From: Phocaeicola vulgatus ATCC 8482
GTDB lineage: Bacteria > Bacteroidota > Bacteroidia > Bacteroidales > Bacteroidaceae
Length of the DNA stretch: 64,000 nucleotides
Reading direction: 5' to 3'
NCBI RefSeq assembly: GCF_000012825.1
Contig: NC_009614.1
Location: forward strand, 372,001-436,000
In this document: positions 35,637 through 46,261 of the stretch, one piece after another
Layout of the letters: the number at the start of each line of letters is the position of its first letter
Position numbering within the stretch: position 1 is the first letter of the stretch
Notes under the pieces: model-generated
Database searches by the model: none
Seen by the model: the letters and a program-made list of their open reading frames with translations, nothing else
Told to the model about the DNA's origin: nothing
Position numbers and translations under genes: made by a program

Positions 35637-36563
35637 ATGCTGAATTTCCTTCTTGACATAGCACCGGACAAAAGCCAGTTATTGCTAACCATCAAATTAG
35701 CAGGGATATTGCGGGAAAAGAAACAAGAGGTATACTATACCTACACCTCAAACCCTGCTTTTACACCTGTACTATATGATAAAGGAATAAGCAACTGCGT
35801 ACTTTATCCAGATGATTTCCGTTGGTTAAAGCCCGACCTAACGCTTCTGGATTGTCGGCATGCAGCACATGCCTCCCTCTATCGGCAGCTAGCCATTGAC
35901 TATATTTTCATAGCCATGCAGTTGCCTGACCAAAAAAACATACAGGACAAAGATATTTCTATACTTTATCTGCCACCCACTCCCTACCTGTCATCCGGTT
36001 CCGGACCACGTTTGGAAACATTGACAAAGAGATTGCAGGATATTAAAAAAGACAAAGAAAGAAATATTATTGTCGAATTATTAGGAAAAGGAAATAAAAA
36101 TTCAAAGATACTAGAAGATTTTTATAGAGTTATAAAAAGAAGTTCCATCAGAAATCCCCGGTACCAATTCATATTATTGACCGACATACCAAATGTATAT
36201 CAATCGTCTGAATTGCCCGACAACATGGAATTATTCCGCACGCTGAACCTTAACACCATATTACCATTATGCGATTTGGCTTTGACCGACTCACATTCTG
36301 ACGCATGGCTGGATTGTACCTTTGCTCAAATACCGGTACTGAAATATTCGCCTAAAGATATGATAAACATAACTCCGATGAAATTGGAGCAACAAATAGA
36401 ATATGCATTACAAAATAAAACAACACTAACACAAAAGGCGAAAGAGTTATGCGATTTCTTTGAGCGTAAGAATCGGGAAATAAACAAAATAGCCGATATG
36501 TTAATAGAAAGAGCAGGACGTAACAGATATAACTCATGCAGACTCCGGCCGCACACTTATTAA
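35637..36563 (+). CDS. GT-B glycosyltransferase-like protein (locus A)
   Basis: A 308-residue soluble protein. The first lines (FLLDIAPDKSQLLLTIKLAG ... EVYYT) look like the N-terminal Rossmann domain of MurG/UGT-type glycosyltransferases. The C-terminal ILPLCDLALTDSHSDAWLD region parallels their donor-binding segment, with the usual HGG-type residues replaced by DSHSD. It may therefore be a degenerate or altered-donor enzyme. Its homologue at 51061-51975 has ITGGITHW here, closer to the canonical form. Context suggests peptide modification or immunity; no direct evidence. The final codons form the left arm of an inverted repeat. Confidence 0.6.
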   Translation: MLNFLLDIAPDKSQLLLTIKLAGILREKKQEVYYTYTSNPAFTPVLYDKGISNCVLYPDDFRWLKPDLTLLDCRHAAHASLYRQLAIDYIFIAMQLPDQKNIQDKDISILYLPPTPYLSSGSGPRLETLTKRLQDIKKDKERNIIVELLGKGNKNSKILEDFYRVIKRSSIRNPRYQFILLTDIPNVYQSSELPDNMELFRTLNLNTILPLCDLALTDSHSDAWLDCTFAQIPVLKYSPKDMINITPMKLEQQIEYALQNKTTLTQKAKELCDFFERKNREINKIADMLIERAGRNRYNSCRLRPHTY

Positions 36564-36659
36564 AGTAATTCAGCGTTCATACCTACTTCCACGTCCAAAT
36601 GAACGTTAATCGCTCCAATGAATTTCTTTTTTTAAGTGATTGCGGCCGCTCCATGAGTT
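36531..36659. repeat. nested inverted repeats between the GT-like and C39-like genes
   Basis: Left arm 36531-36553 (from AACTCATG to CCGGCCGCA) and right arm 36641-36659 (TGCGGCCGCTCCATGAGTT) are imperfectly inverted, with an inner CGTTCAT/ATGAACG stem. This 120-bp gap replaces the ~5.1-kb exporter-precursor-maturase block of locus B. Confidence 0.65.
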
Positions 36660-36683
36660 TTCTCTTATAAAACAAACCGGGTT

Positions 36684-37271
36684 ATGACAGAATACGAACT
36701 TGATAAAATAAAGAAATCATTTGTCCGTTCCAATGCTAAGTGCCCTGTAGAGGTAGCTTGCCTGCTCACTGTTATAAAATATTACAACGGAAAAGAAACG
36801 GACATACATACATTGACCGAATGGTGCAAAATAAATGGAAAGCTTACCTTGGCAGGAATGAAACAAGGGGCTATATATTCCGGCATGAAAGCCGAAATAT
36901 GTTTGCAAAACATTCATCAATTAACACAAAGAAAACTTCCCATCATCCTTTTCACTCTCAATGATTTCAATGTACCAGGATATGTAGTCTGTTACGGCAT
37001 TCATGAATCCCGATTCATTATCTGGGAACCGGAATTCGGACTCATGCAATATTGGGCGGACGAAATGAAAACATTATGGATAAAAGGAATAGCCCTGACC
37101 CTCTTTCCCACACAAGATTTTATGAATTCGGCAAATCTCCATCTAAAATGGTGGGAAATATATAGCTGGAGCAAACTATGGAAAAGAAAGGTAGAACATT
37201 GGTACGAATATATATGGTTAAACGTACCTTTATTCCGCCAAATGGTATATAAGCTGGGTAAGAACAAATGA
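36684..37271 (+). CDS. stand-alone degenerate C39-like protein (locus A)
   Basis: A 195-residue protein resembling the C39 cysteine-protease domain of peptide exporters but lacking the triad. Aligning CLLTVIKYYNG with the exporter's CLRMIAKYYG puts Val at the catalytic Cys position, with a Cys at residue 20 two places upstream. The catalytic His position is Gly (PGYVVCYG, Gly99) and the Asp is Glu (IIWEPEFG, Glu115). A Trp/Lys/Arg-rich tail follows. Non-catalytic C39-like domains of RTX exporters bind substrate, so a leader-binding role is plausible. It is followed 17 bp later by the convergent receptor gene. Confidence 0.65.
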   Translation: MTEYELDKIKKSFVRSNAKCPVEVACLLTVIKYYNGKETDIHTLTEWCKINGKLTLAGMKQGAIYSGMKAEICLQNIHQLTQRKLPIILFTLNDFNVPGYVVCYGIHESRFIIWEPEFGLMQYWADEMKTLWIKGIALTLFPTQDFMNSANLHLKWWEIYSWSKLWKRKVEHWYEYIWLNVPLFRQMVYKLGKNK

Positions 37272-37288
37272 AATGTGAAAAGTGGCAC

Positions 37289-39596
37289 TCATAATCTTTC
37301 CTTCTCACTCTCTCCGGCACCACTACCCTTATATTTATTACGCGTAGCATTAAATTTATAGCGTACCGTCAGCATCACTTTCCTACTATCATAATTATTA
37401 ATTTGCAAAGAAGATGCCCGGTTATAATACATACGGTTTCCAGACTTCATACCATGGAACAAATCCGTACCACTCAGTTTCACAGACATCCTATCCCCCC
37501 AAAAGAACTTTGTAACCCCGGCATCCACATAAAAAAATATTCTTGGTTTCCGAGCAATTCTCCATATCGCCTTTACTTTGATAATTCATTTCCACCGAAG
37601 CCATCCAGCCGTGATTAAAATTAAACGTATTATTAAAAGCCCCCGTAAACATCGGTTTGTTCATCTTCAGCAATCCATCGGTAGTCTCCAGATCCAGCCA
37701 TTGTTTCTGTACTCCCCAATTCAATTGCGGCGACCAGATTCCAAACTTAGGCGCCAATGACAAGAATGCCGAAACAGACTTCAAGCTATGAAGATTTTTG
37801 AAAGAAATAAGCGTTACCGCCGGATTATACTCCATTTGTTCCCCCCAGTAAATGATTGCATTTCTTCTGTCATTATAATCCACACTAAACTGCATAAACT
37901 TCCATGCCCCCATCAAAGAAACGTTATGCACCACCTCATGTTCCAATAACGGATTGCCGGACTGAAGCGTGAACCTATTGGCATACGTCACATTATTGCT
38001 CAACTGCTGGTAGGACAGACGACGCGTCTTTGCCGCATAACTAAGCTGCAACTGCACTCCGCCTATTTCAGAACCCAATGAAACACTCGGAAAGAAATTA
38101 CTGAAATTCCGGCTTTGTCCTTCCATATATTTCCCATCCTCATAATAATCAAAGTTCACCCACTCATAACGTCCCCCCACGGAGAGTTGCCCTATGGGGG
38201 TATTGCGGCTATACTCTAAAAACGGACTGATATTCTGCTCTTTCAGTTCACTGAATGAAGTCGGCACATAACCTTCCGGATTCACATAATCATCCTGCCG
38301 CTCTGTATGACTGTATTCAGCCCCTATCATGACATTTCCTCCAAGCAGCGGACGGCTCAGCACCAGTTTGGCAGCAAAGAGTTCACTTCTCAATGTATTG
38401 GTAGAAGTGACAACCCTATCTTCCTTATTGCTGCTTTCTTCACGTTGTATCGTATTGTCTCCGTTTTTGTCAAACAGATAATCCGCATTAAAATCAATCT
38501 CCGTTTTTCCCGCCATCCCCTTATAATAAACATTTACCGAATGCGAGGGATTATAATACGCAGTGGCATTGATATCATTCGCCAAATAGTCATAATGCGT
38601 GCCATCGGCATATACATCCGAATTAAATATAGTGTGATAGCGGGCATCCGGATTGGCTTTCAATGTATATTTTACTCCGATTGAATTATTTTCATCGAAT
38701 GCATAGTTCACACCTGCGATATTGGTAAATGCCTGTTGATTCGTTTTTGCGAACTGATAATTGTCCTGATGCCAAAGCGTATCAACATGCACATCTTGAG
38801 TAAACCGACTTTCGTCAAACCCTTCACTTTTTCTATAATACACGGTGCCGAACACATCCAATTTATCACGCCGGTAATTCCAGTTCAACTGTTCCACGAA
38901 ACCGGCATACTCCCACTGATTATAACCGGAACGCACATCAAATCCAAATCCTTCCCCTTTTATGGGGCGGGTAGTAATCTTCACCACTGCTTTCACAAAC
39001 GCATCATATCTTGCACCGGGGCTGGTAATCAGTTCTACATTCTTAATATCTTCTGACTTCAGCTGGTCCAGTTCCGACAAATCACGCAGCAATCTCCCAT
39101 TCACATAGATTATCGGGCTCCCTTTTCCAAATACCTCATACACATCATTTTTCTTCTGAAGTCCCGGTATATGCTTCAACACATCCTCCGCCGTACCCAT
39201 TTTGCTAAGCACTGTTCCTTGCACATGGGTCTGCAACCCTTCAGCAGTAAGTTTATATGACGGGCGATTCCCCTTTACCACGACTTCCCCCAACAGATTA
39301 ACATCTTCATGCATCACAATCGTTACCGGAAATTGAGCATAGGCTTTTGTCACCGGAATAAAGCCAAGACAAGAAATTCTGAGTATATTGTTACCGCTTG
39401 TTTGGTCTATGCTGAAAATTCCTTGTTCATTGCTAATTGTACCTTGCACAAAAGATGAATCTTTGGAAGATAGCAATACCACATTAGCAAAACTGACAGG
39501 ATTTCCTTTTTCATCAACTAATGAGCCGGAAACACTCTGTGCGTCAACAATAATCACTTGTAACACTAATCCGAGTAGTAAAATCACTTTCCTCAT
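37289..39596 (-). pseudogene. outer membrane beta-barrel receptor, frameshifted at A7/T7 tract
   Basis: An OMP_b-brl_3-type receptor of about 768 residues. It has a signal peptide, an N-terminal CarboxypepD_reg-like domain (VSGSLVDEKGNPVSFANVV), a plug-like region (LGEVVVKGNRPSYKLTAEG ... FGKGSPIIYVNGRLL) and a beta-barrel. The main frame (37491-39596) derails after ETKNIF. The barrel end continues in another frame (MDAGVTKFFWGDRMSVKLSG ... FNATRNKYKGSG). The switch falls on a seven-base homopolymer at 37531-37537, so one extra base accounts for it. This could be phase variation, decay or a sequence error. It converges on the C39-like gene and is first of three tandem paralogues. Confidence 0.82.
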
Positions 39597-39625
39597 GTTC
39601 TATACTTTTTATTTTTTTGAAATTA

Positions 39626-41935
39626 TCACAAACGTCTTAGCTCATCATTTGCCGCTCCTGTCCCTTTATACTTGCTCTTTGTTGTATTAAACTTATAGCG
39701 CAAAGTAATAGAAAATTCACGAGTATCCCATTGATTAGTCTGCTCCCAAATAATACTGCCAAAATATGTTTGCCAATAATTACGTGAACCATGAAAAAGA
39801 TCGTTCCCTCGAAGTTCCAGACTTAAGGCATCCCTTAAAAATGACTTACGGACAGAGATGTCAACTGTACCATAATTTTTGAACTGATACAAATTCTGAT
39901 AATTTCCTTTTCCCATAAAAAGCCCATCCAAACTGACAAGAAAATCACCAGGAAGTTCAAATGTATTGTTGAACCTTATTGTAGGACGAGGCTTATTAAA
40001 CTCTATGCCATCTATTGTCATCCATTGTTTCTTCACGCCGATATTTAGGTTAGGGTGCCAAAAGCCAATAGCCGGTGAAATAGAGAAAGAAACATTCAAA
40101 GTCGGACGATTATGATAATTGAGGTAAGTCATCATCATTGAATTGCCATTATCTATCGGATCTCCCCAATAAATGATTTCCTTACGCCACTGCTGATAGC
40201 TGACAAGTAACTGTAAAAAACGCCATGTACCGACCAATGAAATATCGTGAATGGTGCACGGCTCCAGCAATGGGTTACCACGTTGCATAGTGAAACGGTC
40301 TACATAGGTGACATTGTTGCTTAACTGGCTATAAGTAGGTCGTTGCGTTTTAGCAGTATAACTCAACTGTGTCCGGACAGAACCTAGTTTTCTTGAAAAA
40401 GAAAGATTAGGAAACCAGTTTCCATACATACGGCTCTGTTCATCCATGTGCACACCATCCTTATAATAATCAAAAGTTACATGCTCATATCTTACACCCA
40501 ATGAAAGGTTACCTATCGGGAACTGACGGCTGTATTCGGCAAAGCCACTCAATCCATCTTCCTCTACACGACTGATGGTACTTTCCACATATTTCTCCGG
40601 ATTACGGTACTCGTCATTGCGACGGGTATCCGTATATTCTCCGCCTACCGAAAGATTACCTCCAAACAACGGATAAGAAAGTACCAATTTAGAAGCTAGC
40701 AATTTATTCCTAATGTAACTCTGTGTATGCACATCCCGACTTTCTTGCTCTTGACTGACTTCGTGATAAAGACCTTTTCCTGTAGAAGTATTAGTATAAT
40801 AGTCTGTATTAAAATCAATATTCAAATCTCCCACAGTACCATTATAATAAACATTTAGTTGATGAGTAGGCTTACCGGAAGTAGAAGAATACTCTTGATT
40901 TTCCAAGTGGTCATAAAACTGATTGTTGGCTGTAATGTCATTAGAGGTAAATACATCCGACTTCGTATTTGGACGGGAAGTAAGAGTATAGCGGAATCCC
41001 AGTGAATGTTTATCATTCAGGCTATAATTAACTCCTATTTCACCTCGTAGAGACTTGTCTACTACAGTTCCATCCAATAGATTCTGATATTTCCATAAAG
41101 AATCAGACTCCAAGGTATGTACAATATCATTTTTCATGATATATTCGTTCTTTAAATAACGGAATATACCAAAAATATCAAGTCCATTATGGCGGTAGTT
41201 TACATTCAATTGCTCTATCAAGTCTACATTCCGGCTCTGATAGTAACTGGAACGGAGATCGAAGCCAAAACCATCTCCGGCACGCCGGATAGTCTGTATA
41301 CGGATAACGGCAGTTACAGTTGCATCATAACGTGCACCAGGATTAGTAACAACTTCTACGCTCTTAATATCTTCCGAATTTAGTTGATCCAATTCCGAAT
41401 CATCACGTACTTGCCGCCCATTGATGTAAATAAGAGGTGTTCCTTTGCCAAGCACTTCATAGGAATTCCTCTCTTTTATTACACCCGGTACTTTTCCCAA
41501 TACATCGCTTGCCGATCCGGCTTTAGAGAGTACACTATTTTGTATATTAGTCACCAGTGCGTCGCCTCTCATGCGAGTAACAGGCATATCAGCTTTTACC
41601 ACAACTTCAGCCAATATCTGTGTGTCTGAAGCGAGACAGATAATTCCAAGATCTGTACTTCTGTTATCTAATGGACGATAAACAGTAGCATAGCCAATAG
41701 ATGAGATGCGAAGCACATCCTTTGTTTCTTTGACATTGAGACTAAACGCGCCTTCTTCATTACTGATACTTCCTGCCACGAAAGTAGAATCGGGCAAAGA
41801 AAGTAACACTATATTGGCATAAGGGACAGGTTGTTGTTGCTCATCAATTACTTTACCTGTTACCGTAACCTGTGCTTGCAGCTGCACTGCTAACCCCATA
41901 AAGAAGTATAAACAAAAAAGTATATTCGCTCTCAT
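39626..41935 (-). CDS. outer membrane beta-barrel receptor with CarboxypepD_reg domain (paralogue 2)
   Basis: A 769-residue intact receptor of the same family: signal peptide (...FMGLAVQLQAQ), N-terminal Ig-like domain (VTGKVIDEQQQPVPYANIVL), plug-type region with VLGKGTPLIYINGRQV, then a beta-barrel ending in FNTTKSKYKGTGAANDEL. The plug lacks a clear TonB box, so it is TonB-receptor-like but not a SusC protein. The end of the barrel is nearly identical to that of the 42461-44776 gene, marking recent tandem duplication. It is probably part of the minus-strand precursor/maturase transcript. Peptide export, uptake or immunity are all possible. Confidence 0.88.
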   Translation of the reverse strand: MRANILFCLYFFMGLAVQLQAQVTVTGKVIDEQQQPVPYANIVLLSLPDSTFVAGSISNEEGAFSLNVKETKDVLRISSIGYATVYRPLDNRSTDLGIICLASDTQILAEVVVKADMPVTRMRGDALVTNIQNSVLSKAGSASDVLGKVPGVIKERNSYEVLGKGTPLIYINGRQVRDDSELDQLNSEDIKSVEVVTNPGARYDATVTAVIRIQTIRRAGDGFGFDLRSSYYQSRNVDLIEQLNVNYRHNGLDIFGIFRYLKNEYIMKNDIVHTLESDSLWKYQNLLDGTVVDKSLRGEIGVNYSLNDKHSLGFRYTLTSRPNTKSDVFTSNDITANNQFYDHLENQEYSSTSGKPTHQLNVYYNGTVGDLNIDFNTDYYTNTSTGKGLYHEVSQEQESRDVHTQSYIRNKLLASKLVLSYPLFGGNLSVGGEYTDTRRNDEYRNPEKYVESTISRVEEDGLSGFAEYSRQFPIGNLSLGVRYEHVTFDYYKDGVHMDEQSRMYGNWFPNLSFSRKLGSVRTQLSYTAKTQRPTYSQLSNNVTYVDRFTMQRGNPLLEPCTIHDISLVGTWRFLQLLVSYQQWRKEIIYWGDPIDNGNSMMMTYLNYHNRPTLNVSFSISPAIGFWHPNLNIGVKKQWMTIDGIEFNKPRPTIRFNNTFELPGDFLVSLDGLFMGKGNYQNLYQFKNYGTVDISVRKSFLRDALSLELRGNDLFHGSRNYWQTYFGSIIWEQTNQWDTREFSITLRYKFNTTKSKYKGTGAANDELRRL

Positions 41936-41970
41936 ATTCTATATTTTTAAAGTTTCAAAAACACATTATA

Positions 41971-42270
41971 TTACAAAGCTATAGAATAATCAACGGCACA
42001 TTCTATCGGTTTATTATAGAAGCTATTACCTTGATCATAATTCCTTAGACGACAAGTCATCAGTGAACACTTTTTGTTTAATGTACAAGTAGAACAAGTG
42101 TCTATATTTTCCAAACTAAATCCTCCTCGGAACATTCTCCATTTATCTCTATTTTCCCAAAGTTCTTTCAAATTTTCTTTCATAAGATCTCCTATAAGCA
42201 ATTCTTCATGCCCAAAAGCATAAGAGCCTGTTAAAAAATGGCTGAAATCCTTTTCTAACAAAGTTTCCAT
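41971..42270 (-). pseudogene. SPASM-domain fragment of a radical SAM enzyme
   Basis: A 99-residue frame resembling only the C-terminal part of a radical SAM/SPASM maturase: ELLIGDLMKENLKELWEN, then DTCSTCTLNKKCSLMTC. There is no CxxxCxxC cluster site. It may be the lost C-terminus of the truncated radical SAM gene at 47273-48080, separated from it by the receptor/maturase/precursor block, or a remnant of another copy. A small functional protein is less likely. Confidence 0.5.
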
Positions 42271-42460
42271 ATCAGTCGGATAGTTTCTTTCTTTAAAGTG
42301 ACCAAACTTAAAAAAAAAGATATATCAGACTAATTTAATGGAAACAGAGTGGAATATATAGCAAGAGTGTTGAGTCTGCAAAAAAGAAAGCAGAAATATG
42401 ATTTACATTAAAGTCAGGATCTAATCTTACTCTGCATTTCATTCTATAAACACAGTTTCC

Positions 42461-44776
42461 CTACAAGCGCCTCAACTCATCATTGGCCGCCCCTGTACCT
42501 TTATACTTGCTCTTTGTTGTATTAAACCTATAGCGCAATGAAATAGAGAACTCGCGCGAGTCGTATCTATGATCTTTTGAGAAGGAATATGCTCCACTGC
42601 GAAGAAGCGTTTTACTTTTTTGCTGGCGGAACAAATCATCTCCCCTTACCTCTATACTCAAAGCATCATTCAAGAATGATTTTCGCAGTGAAATATCAAC
42701 ATAGCTATTAAAACGATCAAAATATACATTGCGCAAATCCCCCTTACTCCTGAATTGCATATCCAAACTAAGAAGGAAATTTTCTGGCAATGTAAATGAA
42801 TTAGACAGCACACCCGTAAATCTGGGTTCATTCAATTTTAATTGTTGCCCATCACTATCAATAGTCAGCCATTGTTTAGTTATTCCAAGACTTAAACGGG
42901 ATTCCCATATACCAATATGAGGCGAAGCCGAAATAAAGGCATTCAGCATAGGCAGACTTTTATTCAAATTAATACTTTTCAGTAAAATGGTATATTCATT
43001 CGGATTCAATGGCTCACCCCAATAGATTATAGCATTTTTAGTCTGCTGATAACCTAAGTTGAGTTGCAGAAACTTCCAAGAAGCAATCCAGTTAAGATTA
43101 TGAGTGATTTCGGACTTCAATGTAGGATTTCCCTGCTGTATGCTGAAACGGTCTATATATAATGAACTATTGCTCAACAGCCTGTATGAAGGACGTTGCG
43201 TCTTTACCGTATAACTAATTTGCGTCTTAACCTTTCCAATCCGAGTACTGAAGGAAACATTCGGATAGATATTATCATAGCTACGGCTCTGGTCATCTAT
43301 ATGCAGATCATCTTTATAATAATCAAATTTTATTTGCTCATAGCGTGCACCAAGTATAAAGTCGCCTATGTAAATAGATCTGCTATATTCGGCAAAAGCC
43401 GTTATATTCATTTCATTCATCTTGCTGTTGGATGAAGGCACATAATTTTCAACATTCAGATAATTGTCTTTGCGATGGGTATAAGTCCATTCTCCGCCTA
43501 CTGAAAATTTTCCTTTCCACACAGGATAGGACAACACCAGTTTGGCTGCTGCCAAATTATTTGCCACATCACTTGCAGCATGTACATCCCGGTCCTCCTG
43601 CTCTTCACTTTCCTCGCCAGTAATGTCCTCCTGTAAATAACCGCTTTGATAGTAATCGGCATTGAAGTCTATTTCCAGATTACCCACGCGCCCCGTATAG
43701 TAAGCATTCAACTGATGATTTAATTCATTATCTGTTTCTGAGCTTGTAAAATTCTGTAAACGATCAAATACCTTACCGTCTAAACTGACTTTACTAGTTG
43801 TATAAAGCTTACTATCATATCTGGGGCTTCCCTGAATAGAGTATTTTATTCCGATAGAATTATTTTCATCAAACATATAGTTCATTCCGATATTTCCTCG
43901 CAGCCATTGCTTATTATCATTATATTTCAATTGATTTTCCAAGTCCAGCTGTTTCTTTGAAATTAAAGTCTGATGTACATTGGTGCGTTCACGAAATTCC
44001 ATCTTATCATATCTGAACATGGCAAACATATCCAGCCCATTATGGCGATAGTTCACATCTGCCTGTTCCACTAAGTCTACATTTTCACTTTGATAATAAC
44101 TGGAATTTAGATTGAATCCGAATCCATCGCCAGTGCGGCGGATAGTCTGAATGCGCACCACAGCATTTACAGTGGCATCATAGCGCGCACCGGGATTAGT
44201 TATCAATTCTACATGCTTAATATCTTCCGAACTGAGTTGCTCCAGCTCAGACTTGTCGCGTACTTCCCTGCCATTGATATAGATAAGAGGCGTTCCTTTG
44301 CCGAATACTTCAAAGGAATCTTTATCCTTCAATATACCGGGCACTTTTCCCAGTACATCGTTTGCCGATCCTGCCTTTGCTAATACGCTGTTCTGCACAC
44401 TTGTTACCAATGCATCGCCTTTCATGCGAGTTACAGGCAAATTGCCTTTCACTACTACTTCACCCAGCAGTTGTGTATCCGAGTGCAACAAGATAGTGCC
44501 TATATTCCTGTCCTTACATTCCTTATATGTTGTAGCATAACCTACAGATGAAATGCGTAATATCCCTTTAGATGAATTTTCGGGTATGGTAAATTTTCCA
44601 TCCTGGTCACTGATAGTTCCATATATAAAAGTAGAATCAGGCAATGATAAACATACGATATTAGCAAATTCTATCGGCTGATTACTTTCATCAACAATTT
44701 TTCCAGCTACTGTCTGTGAATATATAGAAGTAGTAGAAACTACCCAAATCAACATAATATAAAGTAACTTTTCCAT
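42461..44776 (-). CDS. outer membrane beta-barrel receptor with CarboxypepD_reg domain (paralogue 3)
   Basis: A 771-residue intact receptor: signal peptide (...STTSIYSQ), CarboxypepD_reg-like domain (VAGKIVDESNQPIEFANIV), plug-type region (VFGKGTPLIYINGREV) and long beta-barrel with the same C-terminal end as paralogue 2. It starts 11 bp after the stop of the radical SAM maturase gene, so the two are almost certainly cotranscribed behind the precursor peptide gene. This gives the strongest contextual link between the receptor family and the modified peptide. Confidence 0.88.
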   Translation of the reverse strand: MEKLLYIMLIWVVSTTSIYSQTVAGKIVDESNQPIEFANIVCLSLPDSTFIYGTISDQDGKFTIPENSSKGILRISSVGYATTYKECKDRNIGTILLHSDTQLLGEVVVKGNLPVTRMKGDALVTSVQNSVLAKAGSANDVLGKVPGILKDKDSFEVFGKGTPLIYINGREVRDKSELEQLSSEDIKHVELITNPGARYDATVNAVVRIQTIRRTGDGFGFNLNSSYYQSENVDLVEQADVNYRHNGLDMFAMFRYDKMEFRERTNVHQTLISKKQLDLENQLKYNDNKQWLRGNIGMNYMFDENNSIGIKYSIQGSPRYDSKLYTTSKVSLDGKVFDRLQNFTSSETDNELNHQLNAYYTGRVGNLEIDFNADYYQSGYLQEDITGEESEEQEDRDVHAASDVANNLAAAKLVLSYPVWKGKFSVGGEWTYTHRKDNYLNVENYVPSSNSKMNEMNITAFAEYSRSIYIGDFILGARYEQIKFDYYKDDLHIDDQSRSYDNIYPNVSFSTRIGKVKTQISYTVKTQRPSYRLLSNSSLYIDRFSIQQGNPTLKSEITHNLNWIASWKFLQLNLGYQQTKNAIIYWGEPLNPNEYTILLKSINLNKSLPMLNAFISASPHIGIWESRLSLGITKQWLTIDSDGQQLKLNEPRFTGVLSNSFTLPENFLLSLDMQFRSKGDLRNVYFDRFNSYVDISLRKSFLNDALSIEVRGDDLFRQQKSKTLLRSGAYSFSKDHRYDSREFSISLRYRFNTTKSKYKGTGAANDELRRL

Positions 44777-44787
44777 AATATATAATT

Positions 44788-46149
44788 TTAATTATTCATT
44801 TTCTGAATGAGTAAAGACCATAATTGAGGGTCCTTGCGGATAGATGCAATTATTAATAATATTTGTTCTATACAAAGAAGCGTTATTTTACAAAAGTCTT
44901 CATTAGGGTATGCTTCAAATTGATTTATTTTATGATTGAAAAATCTATGTACAGTACATCCTCCACATAATCTTTGTGCCCAACATTTTTCACACTTTTC
45001 ATTTGATCTAAAATCTATTTCATGATCAAATGGTTTATATAATTCTGGATAATTATAAACATTATAGCCATCAATACTACCTAACTTACATTCTTTAATA
45101 CCATTTATTGTATGACATGCGTATATAGTTCCATCAGTGCTTACAGCTAAATACTGATCTATAACAGGGCATATATTAGTAGATGTATTATGAACAATAG
45201 CATGTAGAAGTAACCAAAAATCTTTAGGCAAATATTTCAGTTCTGTTCTTTTTAAATATTCCAAATCAATGGAGTTCCATAAATCAAGCAATAATTGCAG
45301 ACTAAGTTCTTGATCATTGACCACTACACCTTCAATTCCAAAAGTCTGATCCATAAATTTTGAAATATCTTCATGACTATAATTATGATCAATATGTAAC
45401 TGCGTATAGGTTGCTTCGTACTGTATTTTTACATTGGTTTTTTCTTGTATAGTATGGATAAAATGAGCTATCCTTTCATAACTTCCTTTTCCATTTTTAT
45501 ATATTCTCTGAATATCATTAATTTCTTTAGGACCATCTATACTGATAGTCATTGCTGAAATATTTCTCTTGATAAATGCCAGCATCCTATCTGTTAATAT
45601 TGTCCCATTAGTAATAATTACGAAATTAGGCAAAATATCTATTTTCCCTTCTTCTTTATAATATTTAAAGCGATTGCACACTATCTCCATTCCTTTAAGA
45701 TTAAGCATCGGTTCGCCTCCAAAAAAGACAATCTTTTCAACTCTTTCAAATTGTTCTACACAAAAATCTACAAACTCTATTGCTGTTTGCTCTGTCATTA
45801 GGTTACGTTCTTGATTATAACTTCCACCTCCACCAAAACAATACTTACATCTTAAATTACAATCATTAGATATATGTAAAGTGATTCGCTTTATCACTTT
45901 TCTTTTACTTCCATTTTGAATATTTGTGCTATGCTCGCCTTTATTTGAAGCATATATAGATCTAATTAATGAAACCACTTGTTCTTCATCTCTATATAAT
46001 TCTAAGGCTTCATGAATATCTTTATATTCTTTCAATGCCGATAATATATCATATGTTTCCTTATTTATTACCCTAATATCTGCTGTAGGATAATAATATG
46101 ACAAGCACATATCTTTGCTTTTTATCAAGTGTATTTTTTCCAAATTCAT
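44788..46149 (-). CDS. radical SAM/SPASM peptide maturase (minus-strand precursor locus)
   Basis: A 453-residue radical SAM enzyme. The 4Fe-4S site is Cys97-x3-Cys101-x2-Cys104 (NDCNLRCKYCFGGGG). Conserved SAM-binding stretches follow (IVFFGGEPMLN, ITNGTILTD, ISIDGPKEIND). The C-terminal SPASM/Twitch-type cysteines (CPVIDQY, CHTINGIKEC, CEKCWAQRLCGGC) bind auxiliary clusters. Residues 1-85 may include a leader-recognition element. The layout resembles thioether-forming maturases such as the GG-Bacteroidales and six-Cys families. The precursor gene is 112 bp upstream. The gene is clearly AT-richer than the locus B exporter genes. Confidence 0.88.
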   Translation of the reverse strand: MNLEKIHLIKSKDMCLSYYYPTADIRVINKETYDILSALKEYKDIHEALELYRDEEQVVSLIRSIYASNKGEHSTNIQNGSKRKVIKRITLHISNDCNLRCKYCFGGGGSYNQERNLMTEQTAIEFVDFCVEQFERVEKIVFFGGEPMLNLKGMEIVCNRFKYYKEEGKIDILPNFVIITNGTILTDRMLAFIKRNISAMTISIDGPKEINDIQRIYKNGKGSYERIAHFIHTIQEKTNVKIQYEATYTQLHIDHNYSHEDISKFMDQTFGIEGVVVNDQELSLQLLLDLWNSIDLEYLKRTELKYLPKDFWLLLHAIVHNTSTNICPVIDQYLAVSTDGTIYACHTINGIKECKLGSIDGYNVYNYPELYKPFDHEIDFRSNEKCEKCWAQRLCGGCTVHRFFNHKINQFEAYPNEDFCKITLLCIEQILLIIASIRKDPQLWSLLIQKMNN

Positions 46150-46261
46150 ATAATAAGGTATTAATTAGACCATAAAAATATAAAAAAGTATCAGAAGAGG
46201 ATGTTTATAGATTATAAAATACCGCTTCTGATACAATTGTTAGGAGATACAGCAACCGTTA

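Noticed and set aside
36684-37271. Annotation as an active C39 peptidase
   Set aside because: The Cys, His and Asp positions are all replaced when aligned with the exporter's C39 domain.
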